NCBI RefSeq assembly: GCF_000224145.3
Contig: NW_004190445.2
Span: 16,625 to 80,624 of the forward strand
DNA: 64,000 nucleotides
From: Ciona intestinalis
Taxonomy: Eukaryota; Chordata; Ascidiacea; Phlebobranchia; Cionidae
Direction: 5' to 3'
Shown: positions 52,001 to 60,518 of the stretch, one piece after another
How positions within the stretch are numbered: position 1 is the first letter of the stretch
How the letters are laid out: each line of letters begins with the position of its first letter
Program-made: the position numbers and the translations under genes
Notes under the pieces: model-generated
Databases searched by the model: none
The model's input: the letters and a program-made list of their open reading frames with translations, nothing else
What the model was told of the DNA's origin: nothing

Positions 52001-55000
52001 TAATACAAATACGGGATGCAGATTAAAGAAAATCAAGTTTTCAAGTAGTTGTTTAAATTTATTAAAGCTTAAAAGGGACTTGAAGGTTTTGAGTTGTATA
52101 AATAAACTGCGACTTAGCAGAAAAATCTGTTTTAAAATTCCCGTTGCTAGGGTAAACAATCGGCGAAATTAGCCCCATTTGGTTGCCCTGTAAGATTTCT
52201 ATGGTGATGAAATAACTCATGTTTATATACGGACTCTGGTATAAAACATAACGTATTGAAACGATTTATAATTTATAAGTGTCGTAGTTGGCTGGCTTGC
52301 GGCTAAAACCATGAAGTTAATAACTGACGTTTTACAAAGTATAGACACTGGTGACCATATCGTATTAATTATGAGCCACGGCTACAAAGGTCGAAACAAT
52401 TAAACGAATATAATCCAACATCGAACGTAGATAGCAGGTGTTGAACAATATTACACCACACATATGGTTACGTTATAGCTGGCTTGCTGTTCGTGCAACG
52501 ACATAGACAACTGTCTGGTTATACTGGACCTCACACATAATGAAAGTATGAAAACATGAATGTAACATATCATCCTCGTGCTAACTTAGAATGAAACTTA
52601 ATCAACGACAACAAACCTCCATAAATAACTAAACGCGCGACAACCGTACACCGAACACACACAACCAACTGCGAAACTTCGCTTTGTCTGTTTCAGTCTT
52701 TGTTTTCCCACTGCGCGGGGAAGTCCCCCGTCACGTGGCCATGACGTAGCATACGAAGTAATATATTGCTCTGATGCTTCCTGGCAAGTATGAGTAATCG
52801 GTACAAGGCGTTCCAAGTGCAGCGGTGAGCGAAAACACTTTCTAAAACAAACTTTTAAGAATAATAAATGCCTAAATATGGTGCTGGTGTACAACATTAC
52901 AGTCACCAACGTGTGAGGACTAAACAGCTTCACTGTGTCGTTGGAAATACAATTTAATCCGCTTGTTCGAAACACAGCATAGGTTCAAAGGCTTAGACCT
53001 CATAATACCTTGAGCGTTGCTACATTAGAGTAATGATGCAAACCTGAGCCCACCTTGAACCGAATTAGGTCTTCCCTTGGGTGGTGGGCTTACCATCGAG
53101 TGTAGAACCAACTATGGTGCGGCTTCGTCGACCACGTGGTTTGCGCAGTAAAGCGGAACGGGCGATGACGAAGACTAATATATGTTGGGTTTAGCGGCCA
53201 CTTTATTACTCAAGTAGTTTTATTTAACAACAATCGTTTTGCTGCTTATTCCCTTCGTCGTTCGTTTAATAACAAAGTTCGTGTTGTGTATCGAATACAC
53301 ACGCGCGTGTTGAGGTAAACTGGCGCTAATGTTGTTTTTACCGTTTGTTCAGCTCTAGTGGTTTAGTTGTATGGTGGTGTTCAAACTTGTGCAAGTCGAT
53401 CGTTTACACGATTGCCAATATTCTATTAACATTAATAGGTATACCACTGTGGGGCGACATGGGATACCGTTGGCATCTAAATCCTATTTTTCCAGATCGT
53501 GTTTGGATACGGTTATATAATACTGTCTCGCCTGTCTGTAAATCTTTTTTGTATACTATCAAAAACATGTCCCATCTTACCCCAACCTATTGCGTTGTAC
53601 AGCCACCATAAATATTCCATATAAACATTCGTGCTCGTATAGTTGGTTCGGCCATCGCTACATTCCTAGCATAATAATGAGTTCGAATTACGACGTGCTA
53701 AAGTTAATGCTTTGTAAGCATGAAGATTGCCATCTATGGGGTGTTCCTATACATGAGGTTGAGTGTTGCCGGCGGTTAAGGTTTGTTTGGGTAAAATAAA
53801 AACGAGCAACACTGCTTGTTAGCAGACTTAACACGCGAGAAATAATGCTGGAAACACTGTTTAACATCCATCCGAAAACAGGGCAGGAAAACTTTTCAAA
53901 AATGTAAATCCGTTGGGCGTAAAGGGATTGTCAGTCGTATTAACGTTGCGTCATTTCTATAAGGTTCGAATATGAGAATGAAGAGTTTGCGGGAATACAT
54001 GTTAATGGTTTGGAGGTGAACATAGAAGTTGTCGGCTATGTAGTTTTACCATGGAAGATATGCTGTAGGGTTTTGCTATAAATATTTTATACCTGGCTCA
54101 CGATTGTAAAATCAATCGAGTAAAATTCCACCGCGGAAAAGTTACGGCGATATTGGAGTCGAACAAACGAAAGGTTATCTTACATTTATTCAAAGTTGGT
54201 CGTTTTTCATACTGAACGCCCTGGTAAAACTTCCGGGTTGTCTAAGGGATTGAAAGTAAACTACGTGACAGGGTGTATCACGTGACACTGACATGGTGCA
54301 TTTATAGATGCGTAAATTGTGTTCCTAATACTGTGAAGGTTCAGGTTTATATAGACCCTGTATGATGCGTTGCTATTCAAAATATACACATAGCAATAAT
54401 ACCCACCAGGTTTCATCATGCGGCCATGCAAGCATATATTATATTCAAGCTGTCATTTTTAATAACTGGCTTGCGGTCGAAAGCGGTATTAACATTAAAA
54501 CGAGATCACCCGTGTTATAATAACTACCACTGCCCACGTTGCGGGGATAAATACGTTACATTCATACATTCATTCATTTATCAAAGTATTACAATTGTAT
54601 AAAATTGAAATCCGTGAAAACGGTATAAACATTATTCGCATTTATCGAATATGCAAGTCGTATAAAAGAGCTGAAATACCTCCAAATTGTTTGACGATTG
54701 GCAGGTTAACAGCCAAGCTGGTTTGACGTGGTAAAATAAGCGCGGCTCCTTTGACGGCGAAGAAGTTTTCACTCACGCTCCTGCAACAGTTGGTAAACAA
54801 GATGTAAATTGAATGCTAATTTAAACAAGTGGTAAACAAAGAGAAATGTAAGCATGGCGGTGCAACGACAGTCGTTATAACACGCAAAACACCTCGTGCC
54901 CGCTAACAAGTTATTTAACTCCACGTATGCGGGTAATTAATTGCACGGTTGTAGGAAACAACACGAAGCTTAACATTTGAAAGTATCAGCGCACTTCTGG

Positions 55001-57799
55001 TATCGGTTTCTATTTGGATTTCATTTTGTTACTTTCGTATCATACGGAGTATGGAATGAAAAAAAAACACAACATATTTGGTCTCAACATAATGACAACA
55101 GAATTAACTTGAATACCAAACTAGTAATTGACATGTAAGCACGTAACATATAAATCTATTTATGCGTAACTAACACTGCGTTATTATATCAAGCGCATTA
55201 GCGCCACCTAGCGGATGTAGATAAGTAGATAAATAGGACAATAAATCAGACGAAACAATGCGTTTTCCATTAGCGGCGAGAATATACTGTGGGTGGGGTA
55301 ATCTAAATGCGTATTTATTTTAAATTTTAATGTCTTGTATTTTTTGCAAAATTTCTGTCTTGATGTATTGTTTTGTTTTTTTTTTGCTTATTTTATGCAA
55401 ACTTAATCAAGATAAAACTGCGACGCGTTTGGTAATTTTGACTTTTGTAAATAAGTGATGGCTGCATATATAAGGACGATCGAGACAATGTAAGGTGTGG
55501 AGTGTCGTGAGTCATGGGAGGCATCTGCGCGCAAGGGTGTCGTGTTTCCTGTTAATATGAAGCTATTGTTTGATCCATAGACACCTAAGTTACAGCTCAA
55601 GCTTCCTGTACACGTAAGAGAAATGGTCGTAAAACACGGGGTGAATATTATGGTGGTTGCCGGGCATGACTCGCTATGTAACATCGGTGTTTCAATCAAA
55701 TGGCGGCTACTAACCAAACATGGTCGATTGGTTACTGAACGGTCGTGGTAATAAACGCGCATTAAGATCGGCATGATGACGTTCACAAAGTTGTCTGTTT
55801 GAAACATAGAGGAGTAGAAGGTCCTTTAATACAAGTTTTAACTTAAGTCTTTACTAATTAGCAGTGTACACCCATATACTTTTACACATACACTTATATA
55901 AACCTTAGTAAAGTAGTTTGGCCAATAAGTTTGTATAGAAGTGAATCCATATACAATCCAACGAACCATCAAACAATGGTGTAATAGTTGGTGAAGTAGC
56001 TTGGACGATGAAATGTAAACACACTGGGTAAACTTAACCCTTCTAAGGGGAAGTTGTTTATACTTTGTAGCGTGGTAAGTATTTTAATATTGCTTTTTAA
56101 AAGTATGTGTGTCGTGTGGATGAGCATTTTACAATATTTCCCGCTGTAAAATAAATGGCAGGGTGGGGAATTTTTTTAAGCTTGTAAAAGCCTGTAACTC
56201 AGAGGTAATGGGTTCAAAGCTCATCTCTGCCACATTATGGGCGTTTGTGTCGTTGGTGTGAACGCAACTAAACAACCCACCCTTGTCGCTTGAGTTTTTT
56301 GGCATTAGACGACCGTGTCGGTGAAATGATCTCCTGGAGTTCATCTTTATCTTCCACGTCTTCATGGAAAGTTTCGTCGTTCAATTCTTCGTCATTCATT
56401 TCATTCAATTCCTCACACTGTTGGAAAACATTGGGTGAATTTATTTAAAAACACAATAATATTTTGGGAATAAAACAACAATACAGACTAGTTTGAATTT
56501 TTTATCATCGTTTAAATCCTTGTTCATTTTATCCTTGCCCTGTATAACAAATGGCATTGTTAATAATATATGTAATTATGTATGTTTAATATCAGAGCAA
56601 GTTGAGCAACTATATTATTAACAGTATTACAACCCTAGTATATAAGAGTGCGATATTGAATGAGTGTCGTGCGATATAAGTTGTTTGAATTGAAGGAAGA
56701 TAGTAATCCATGTTTCCTGTGGTGGCAGCTTCTAGGTCACCCATGGTATCACTAGTATTATATAATACATGGATCCTGTCCATGTAATATGAAACATAAT
56801 CAATTAAACAAAGATTATTATATGCCGTACGAAAAATCTGGTTTAAAAGTGAACAAAACTAAATACAAGTTTACAGTGATATCCCAGCAACTCTAAAAGG
56901 GGTTGCTTGAATGCTACAGTGCTAACAATATCCCATTTTACCCCACAGTACTAAATATGAATATTAAATATGATAGCATCGAATTTACTGCTGGTTGCGA
57001 GAATTGGTTGCGTTGGATTTTAATACGAGAGTTGTTGGCATCAACCGATAATTGAACATCCACTAAATTTCTTGGAAGAAAATAATCATTGACGTAAGTT
57101 TTAAGCGAGGCATTGGTTTGACTTGCTTAAACCTTAATTTGATTTAATTCTTTACAACTTACCTACTTATATTTGTGTCCATAGTTTAATGTTTTAATAA
57201 TTTGTGTGTGAACAAATACAATACATAACAAACATGGTGAATTGGGAAGCTATGTGTGGGAATCCTATATAAGAATACGCACACACCAAGTGGGTAGACT
57301 ATTGCAATGTAGAATGCCATGCAACATTAGTGAAGAATCCTCTGTTGATGGATTACACGGCTGCTCAGTGGTTAGCATATGAAACAGGGTTGTTCACCAG
57401 TGTCGTGATTTTAAACTCAAACAAACTTTCTAAAGGTGTAGCATGTGTTGGAAAAAACTTGTTTCGTATCACTCGTACGACCATCTACAAGTTACCATGT
57501 ATGTGACCGTGTGTGGGATTGTTTTTCTGCATGACTGACAATTTAAGGCGATTGGTTAAGTGTCTTACCCAGAGATAAACAAGCCTTGGTCCGATTACCT
57601 CTGTATTGGCACCAGGCGTGCCAATCACTCCCAAAAACATATTTTTAATAAAAATACAGTCATAGCAATGTTGGGGGAACAACAATAATGTTGCATCACA
57701 AACAAAGTATTTGATTAAATAAACAAAACATAAACAACTCACTGACGATGCTGGTGAATTTGAAGCGCTTGAATCTCTTTGCACAGTTACCAACGCCAT
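40022..57799 (-). CDS. SSH: Slingshot cofilin phosphatase (many exons over 17.8 kb)
   Basis: Dual-specificity phosphatase that reactivates ADF/cofilin and so controls actin turnover. Start exon 57799-57743 reads MALVTVQRDSSASNSPASS, matching vertebrate SSH N-termini; then 56539-56489, 56417-56281, 45918-45854, 45412-45222, 45054-44989, 44788-44603, 44230-44112, 43938-43787, 43639-43292, near 43085-42886, 42726-42612 and 42430-42230, the exon from about 42064 to 41083, and the last exon about 40869-40022 (TAG). Domains: SSH-N region (GRQDTEENIIVGCDF, HTFKPVSVQAMWS), DEK_C (RLKQVMMTMDLDNCTCKQIR), phosphatase with LYLGSEWNASNLEEL and active site HCKMGISRS, then a long Ser/Pro-rich tail with a poly-Asn run coded by a triplet repeat. 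Exon 3 (ending phase 2 or 0) does not join directly to the 45918 exon (phase 1), so at least one exon in between is needed; see 48069-48336. Confidence 0.9.
44883..44972 (-). repeat. SINE fragment in a Slingshot intron
   Basis: GGTAGCAGCGACGAACCTTG and GAACCCATAACCTCTGGGTT repeat the B-box half of the element at 24067-24158; the A box is degraded. Confidence 0.6.
45474..45680 (-). repeat. tRNA-derived composite SINE in a Slingshot intron
   Basis: On the minus strand a tRNA-like head (GTGGCAAAGTGGTTAGCGCG, then GTTCAAGGCTTGG) is followed by GGGCAAGACACTTAATTAAT and an ending GCAGGCACGAGGTG. The same ending (as CACCTCGTGCCCGC on +) occurs beside the ACAGTCGTT repeat at 20028 and 54890, so head, body and tail modules are shared among copies. 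Confidence 0.7.
46952..47140. mobile_element. GGGTGGGGTAAGATGGGA-family MITE, copy B
   Basis: Ends TAATGTGGGGTAAGATGAGA and TTCCATCTTACCCCACTCTA, flanked by TA; interior shares AACAATTAACAACGCT and TTGTTTACTACCAA with copy A. Lies in the long Slingshot intron. Confidence 0.8.
47485..47600 (-). repeat. Inverted copy of the ACAGTCGTT-type dispersed repeat
   Basis: GTTATTTTGCTGCTAATTCT and CTTCGTTGTTTCAATTAATT are the reverse complement of the block seen at 22520 and 35838. Confidence 0.6.
48069..48336 (-). CDS. Candidate alternative 5' or internal exon of Slingshot
   Basis: A GC-richer open stretch on the minus strand ends LKTHDSQFKLPAG at a GTATGA donor (48068), leaving phase 1, exactly the phase needed by the next Slingshot exon (45918), which continues ELQTHLHAIFHHLRPQDSIK. 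A Met at MCSCAVAIPGIPR could start an alternative isoform; alternatively the AAAG acceptor before TTGTGT (phase 0) could join it to exon 3 through its phase-0 donor. The encoded sequence is not conserved in any family I know. Confidence 0.5.
48890..49015. repeat. Truncated MITE of the GGGTGGGGTAAGATGGGA family
   Basis: Interior words AACAATTAACATCGCTTTTA, TTGTTTACTACCAAACAAGA and an end CATCTTCCCATC resemble copies A-D, but the terminal repeats are eroded. Confidence 0.5.
49567..49740. mobile_element. GGGTGGGGTAAGATGGGA-family MITE, copy C (inverted interior)
   Basis: Left end TAGGGCGGGGAAAGATGGGA with TA flank; the interior runs in the opposite sense to copy A, and the right end ATCTTAACCCACCGTA is worn. 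Confidence 0.75.
49878..50093 (-). CDS. Small open frame of coding appearance, 71 aa, function unknown
   Basis: MHGETTSRLGVNTLARSRNV opens a 71-codon frame with balanced codon use and GC well above its surroundings, ending RQFDRARRAAE. It is basic (many Arg, His, Lys). A long C/G run lies just upstream on the gene's sense strand. It lies within the long Slingshot intron, same strand. No family recognised; could be a nested gene, a single exon of one, or chance. Confidence 0.3.
   Translation of the reverse strand: MHGETTSRLGVNTLARSRNVYRFLSHCYGTTNVRFLYQPKHQAVHASSIATKSKNSRPNHRQFDRARRAAE
50611..50768. mobile_element. GGGTGGGGTAAGATGGGA-family MITE, copy D
   Basis: TAGGGTGGGGAAGACGGGAC at the left and CTATCTTACCCCACCCTA at the right with TA flanks; interior AACAATTAACAGCG and TTGTTTACCACTAAATGCAA match copy A. 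Confidence 0.85.
51864..52238. mobile_element. hAT-like MITE, 375 bp, with exact 8-bp target duplication
   Basis: Left end CAGAGTCCGTATATAAACAT and right end ATGTTTATATACGGACTCTG are perfect inverted repeats that extend beyond 30 bases (GAGTTATTTCAT also pairs). Exact 8-bp duplications GTATAAAA flank it (51856-51863 and 52239-52246). No coding capacity. CAGAG ends link it to 23179 and 23246. The intact ends and duplication suggest a fairly recent insertion. Confidence 0.92.
53180..53275 (-). repeat. Inverted copy of the ACAGTCGTT-type dispersed repeat
   Basis: AACAACAATCGTTTTGCTGC and CCCTTCGTCGTTCGTTTAAT are the degraded reverse complement of the block at 35838. Confidence 0.5.
53436..53590. 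mobile_element. GGGTGGGGTAAGATGGGA-family MITE, degraded copy E
   Basis: CTGTGGGGCGACATGGGATA at the left and CATGTCCCATCTTACCCCAA at the right retain the inverted repeats; the interior is diverged. Confidence 0.6.
55403..55807 (-). CDS. Unrecognised 134-codon open frame with a C-terminal hydrophobic segment
   Basis: The frame contains a Cys/Ser/Thr-rich middle (TISLTCTGSLSCNLG) and a hydrophobic stretch YIVSIVLIYAAITYL near the end, as in a tail-anchored or GPI-type protein. It lies in the Slingshot intron, same strand. No family, splice partners or promoter recognised. Longer than most chance frames here, but that is weak evidence. Confidence 0.22.
   Translation of the reverse strand: MFQTDNFVNVIMPILMRVYYHDRSVTNRPCLVSSRHLIETPMLHSESCPATTIIFTPCFTTISLTCTGSLSCNLGVYGSNNSFILTGNTTPLRADASHDSRHSTPYIVSIVLIYAAITYLQKSKLPNASQFYLD
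56180..56262 (+). repeat. SINE head beside Slingshot exon 3
   Basis: GTAATGGGTTCAAAGCTCAT resembles a B box and the following CTCTGCCACATTATGGGCGT matches the other SINE copies in direct orientation. It ends about 15 bases from the exon 3 donor region. Confidence 0.5.
57520..57625 (-). repeat. Degraded SINE in Slingshot intron 1
   Basis: TGACTGACAATTTAAGGCGA, TTGGTTAAGTGTCTTACCCA and GCAAGCCTTGG-like text match the body of the SINE at 45474-45680. Confidence 0.5.
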
Positions 57800-58332
57800 G
57801 ATCTTAACACAACATATCCATATATTGCAACAACAACGATTTCATAAGCATTGCACTAAGACACCTAATATTGAAATAAAGTTGGAATATTAATATATCT
57901 ATTCATATTTATATGCTGGTAAACAACAATAAAATGAATATAACTTAACTTTTACTGAATCACTAACTAATACGGGCCAAAACATTGCAACTGTTCAGTT
58001 GATATTTATGCAGAACGACGCCCACCCAAACCTCACAACAACCATAAACACAAGTAAGTTTGCGACGATACGCAAAAGTGGGCATGCAAAATACTCCCCA
58101 ATGGTTTAACAGATGATTTATTTTTTATATTAATCAAAATAAAATTTACTTGTAAATTTAAAAATAAGATATTTTTTGTGGTAAAATATACGTAAAATTT
58201 TCCTTTACAGCTATTTATTTTTAGGTAATAGAAAATATCGCTGGCAACACTGTTGTGACTTTTGGTTATGGCGTGGAGATTTCAGTTCTTTTTACGCAGT
58301 GATGTCTAGCGTTCAGTAGTTTGGGGTGAAAT
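57800..58332. promoter_or_regulatory. 533-bp head-to-head spacer of Slingshot (-) and RPS6 (+)
   Basis: The two start codons face away from each other 533 bases apart, so the promoters are adjacent or shared. On the RPS6 side a pyrimidine tract TTCTTTTTAC (58286-58295) lies about 40 bases upstream of the ATG and could be the 5' TOP start of RPS6 mRNA. Confidence 0.5.
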
Positions 58333-60203
58333 ATGAAGGTAAATCTACTTTTATTTGATTATAAACAACAGTTTTGGGAAACCTTTGCATTTTTTCGACA
58401 GACGACGTTTTACTTCAAGTACATTTAGGCTTTATTTTAAGAATACTGACAGAATAAAGCAGATTAATTCGGATAAAACTCGACTCTCGTCGACAGTTTA
58501 GAAACACATATTGCCTGGATAGACCGTTACTTTTATCCATTTACCAGAAGGACCGTTTACATTGATAAAAGCAAGAAGTTTAAATTAGCAGAATATTTGA
58601 CAGAAACCATATTTTGCAGTTGAACATATCTTTCCCCGCAACGGGGTGTCAGAAAGTATTCGAAGTCGACGATGAACAAAAACTTCGCGTCTTCTACGAC
58701 CGACGTATGTCACAAGAAGTGTCCGCTGATGGCTTGGGAGACGAGTGGAAGGTTAGTGGATTGGACTTGATAACATGACATGTTATTTGATATCAAAAGT
58801 TTTAATATTTTTTTCCCCAGGGCTACATAGTTCGAATCACTGGAGGTAATGATAAACAAGGCTTCCCGATGAAACAGGGTGTGCTTACTGCTGGTAGAGT
58901 TCGATTGCTACTTGGAAAGGTTGGTTAATATACAACATGTTGAGTTATATTTGCCCCATTGCTTGCATTATTAATTATAATACATTATACAGGGCCACTC
59001 ATGTTACCGTCCCCGACGAACTGGCGAACGTAAACGTAAATCTGTCAGAGGTTGCATCGTTGATGCCGGTCTCAGTGTGCTTAGTTTGGTTATTGTGAAG
59101 AGAGGTGAGGGGAATATCACTTTGTGTAAATTTGGTGAATCGGCGCACTTGTTTTGCCACTGTGTTCGTTATGAACCATTATTAACACAGTTTTCCCAGT
59201 GTTGCCAGATTATTAAGGCGGCTAATTAACAGGAAACACTGTTCGTTGTTTCACTGTCAGTCTCCGCCTTACATTTACTAATTCAACCACTGTTTTGCGT
59301 CCTACTTCATGATTAACACCTGATTAACCTACCAGGTGAGAAGGAGATCCCCGGTCTCACCGACAACACAATCCCAAAACGACTCGGTCCAAAACGTGCG
59401 AGTAAAATCCGCAAGTTGTTCATGTTGGGACCGGATGATGATGTGAGAAAGTATGTGGTGCGACGTCCACTACCAGCTAAAGAAGGTACTTGTTTGTTGG
59501 GTTGGTACATGGTGCATATGATGGATAACTGTGAGCTGATGTTATAAATGCTGACGTATCTCACTAGATAGTATCTGATGCACCAACAACCAGTTTTTTT
59601 GATTAGCTGTTTATGGATTTAAATTCAATAACCTTGGCGTCGAACTGCTTATTGTTGCTAGTTATGCCAATGTATACCAAAGTGAAGTTTAATTCTTAAT
59701 CCCCCCAGGAAAGCCACCAAAGACGAAAGCTCCCAAGATCCAGCGACTCGTGACGCCACAAAGTGTGCAGAGAAAGAGACATCGTATTGCGATCAAAAGA
59801 AGACGAACTGAACGCGGTCTTCAGGAGGAAGCTGAGTATAAGAAGCTTCTCGCTAAACGACTCAAAGTGAGTGCTGTCCAAATTATGTGTGATAACATTC
59901 ATTCATTGTAACTAGGCACACATTTGCCACTATGCAAGTCTTTATATACTTGTATGGTTTTTTCCCAGTGTTGCCAGATTACTATTTGACGGTTAATTAA
60001 CTGAAAACTTTGCCGGTTGTTTTCAGTCAGTCCCCGTCATACATTTGTAGATTTCCTATTTTTGTAAGCATAAAGTTTAGGAAGTGTTTTGTTTAACTCC
60101 CATTCTCTTTTAGGAACAAAAAGAGAAGAAGGCAGAAGCTCACAAGAAGCGACGTCTCTCCAGTTTACGTGCGTCACAATCGCAATCTGTGTCATCACAG
60201 TAA
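58333..60203 (+). CDS. RPS6: 40S ribosomal protein S6 (7 exons, 248 aa)
   Basis: Small-subunit ribosomal protein eS6 and target of S6 kinase. Exons 58333-58338 (Met-Lys only), 58620-58751, 58821-58919, 58993-59104, 59336-59485, 59709-59866, 60114-60203; phases agree and length is one residue short of human (249). Sequence is almost colinear with human S6: [58 protein letters not shown]. The C-terminus keeps the kinase site RRLSSLRAS followed by QSQSVSSQ. Introns 4, 5 and 6 each contain a snoRNA. A candidate TOP tract precedes the gene. Confidence 0.97.
59142..59276 (+). ncRNA. Box H/ACA snoRNA in RPS6 intron 4 (135 nt)
   Basis: Two hairpins with the right boxes. 5' hairpin: basal stem GGC.CACT with AGTG..GCC, apical stem CTGTGTT with AACACAG. 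Hinge AGATTA (ANANNA). 3' hairpin: basal stem AAGGCGG with CCGCCTT, apical stem ACAG.GAAACA with TGTTTC.CTGT. Tail ACA followed by TTT. The 5' pocket (TTTGCC / TTTCCC) is complementary, with one G-U pair, to GGGAAGUCGGCAAA of 28S rRNA, and the 3' pocket (TAATTA / CAGTC) to GACUGUUUAAUUA of 28S, each leaving U plus one base unpaired as pseudouridylation guides require. rRNA sequences are from memory. Likely released from the debranched intron and bound by dyskerin. Confidence 0.85.
59511..59584 (+). ncRNA. Box C/D snoRNA in RPS6 intron 5 (74 nt)
   Basis: Terminal stem GGTGCA with TGCACC, C-like box ATGATGG next to the 5' stem, CTGA (D) next to the 3' stem, and internal CTGA (D') and TGCTGA (C'). 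The guide before box D, CTAGATAGTA, is complementary to UACUAUCUAG, a conserved 28S rRNA stretch upstream of CGAAACCACAGCC (from memory), placing the methylated base, fifth from box D, at the U of UACU. The C box differs from RTGATGA at its last base, which lowers certainty. Confidence 0.75.
59915..60046 (+). ncRNA. Box H/ACA snoRNA in RPS6 intron 6 (132 nt), paralogue of the intron 4 RNA
   Basis: Same architecture as 59142-59276: 5' hairpin with GGCA.CAC / GTG.TGCC and apical ATGCAAGT / ACTTGTAT, hinge AGATTA, 3' hairpin with TGACGG / CCGTCA and a perfect apical ACTGAAAAC / GTTTTCAGT, tail ACATTT. Stem bases differ from the intron 4 copy in compensating pairs, while the guide pockets (TTTGCC, TTTCCC, TAATTA, CAGTC) are the same. 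Predicted 28S targets are therefore the same two uridines. Confidence 0.85.
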
Positions 60204-60438
60204 AGTCGTTTATTTCGACCAAACAGAAAAATAATAAATTAGAAATGAAACATCTTGACCTCATTCTTGCTTTTTAGTTATATATGTATATATCCAGGTA
60301 ACTGCAGTCGTTATAACACAGGTGTAAACTATTAGTCTATTCAAGCCAACCAAGGCACCGAACAAATCACCAGATAAAAAATCAAATGAGTGTCAAGTGT
60401 CTTAATCTGAATTAGTGCAGTGGGGAAGATGGGGCACT

Positions 60439-60518
60439 TATGCATATACCCTGATACATCGTATTTTTGGATAATACCTATGCATATACCCTGATACATC
60501 GTATTTTTGGATAATACC
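60439..60518. repeat. Exact tandem duplication, 2 x 40 bp
   Basis: The 40-base unit beginning TATGCATATACCCTGATACA occurs twice in a row without a mismatch, so the duplication is recent or an assembly artefact. Confidence 0.95.

Noticed and set aside
52598-52975. 125-codon minus-strand frame
   Set aside because: Cys/Phe/Leu-rich with no motif, splice context or codon bias; length is possible by chance.
58339-58619. Possible snoRNA in RPS6 intron 1
   Set aside because: Short stems (GCTTTATT/AATAAAGC, CTTTTATC/GATAAAAG) and an AGATTA word occur, but hairpin sizes and an ACA tail do not fit together.
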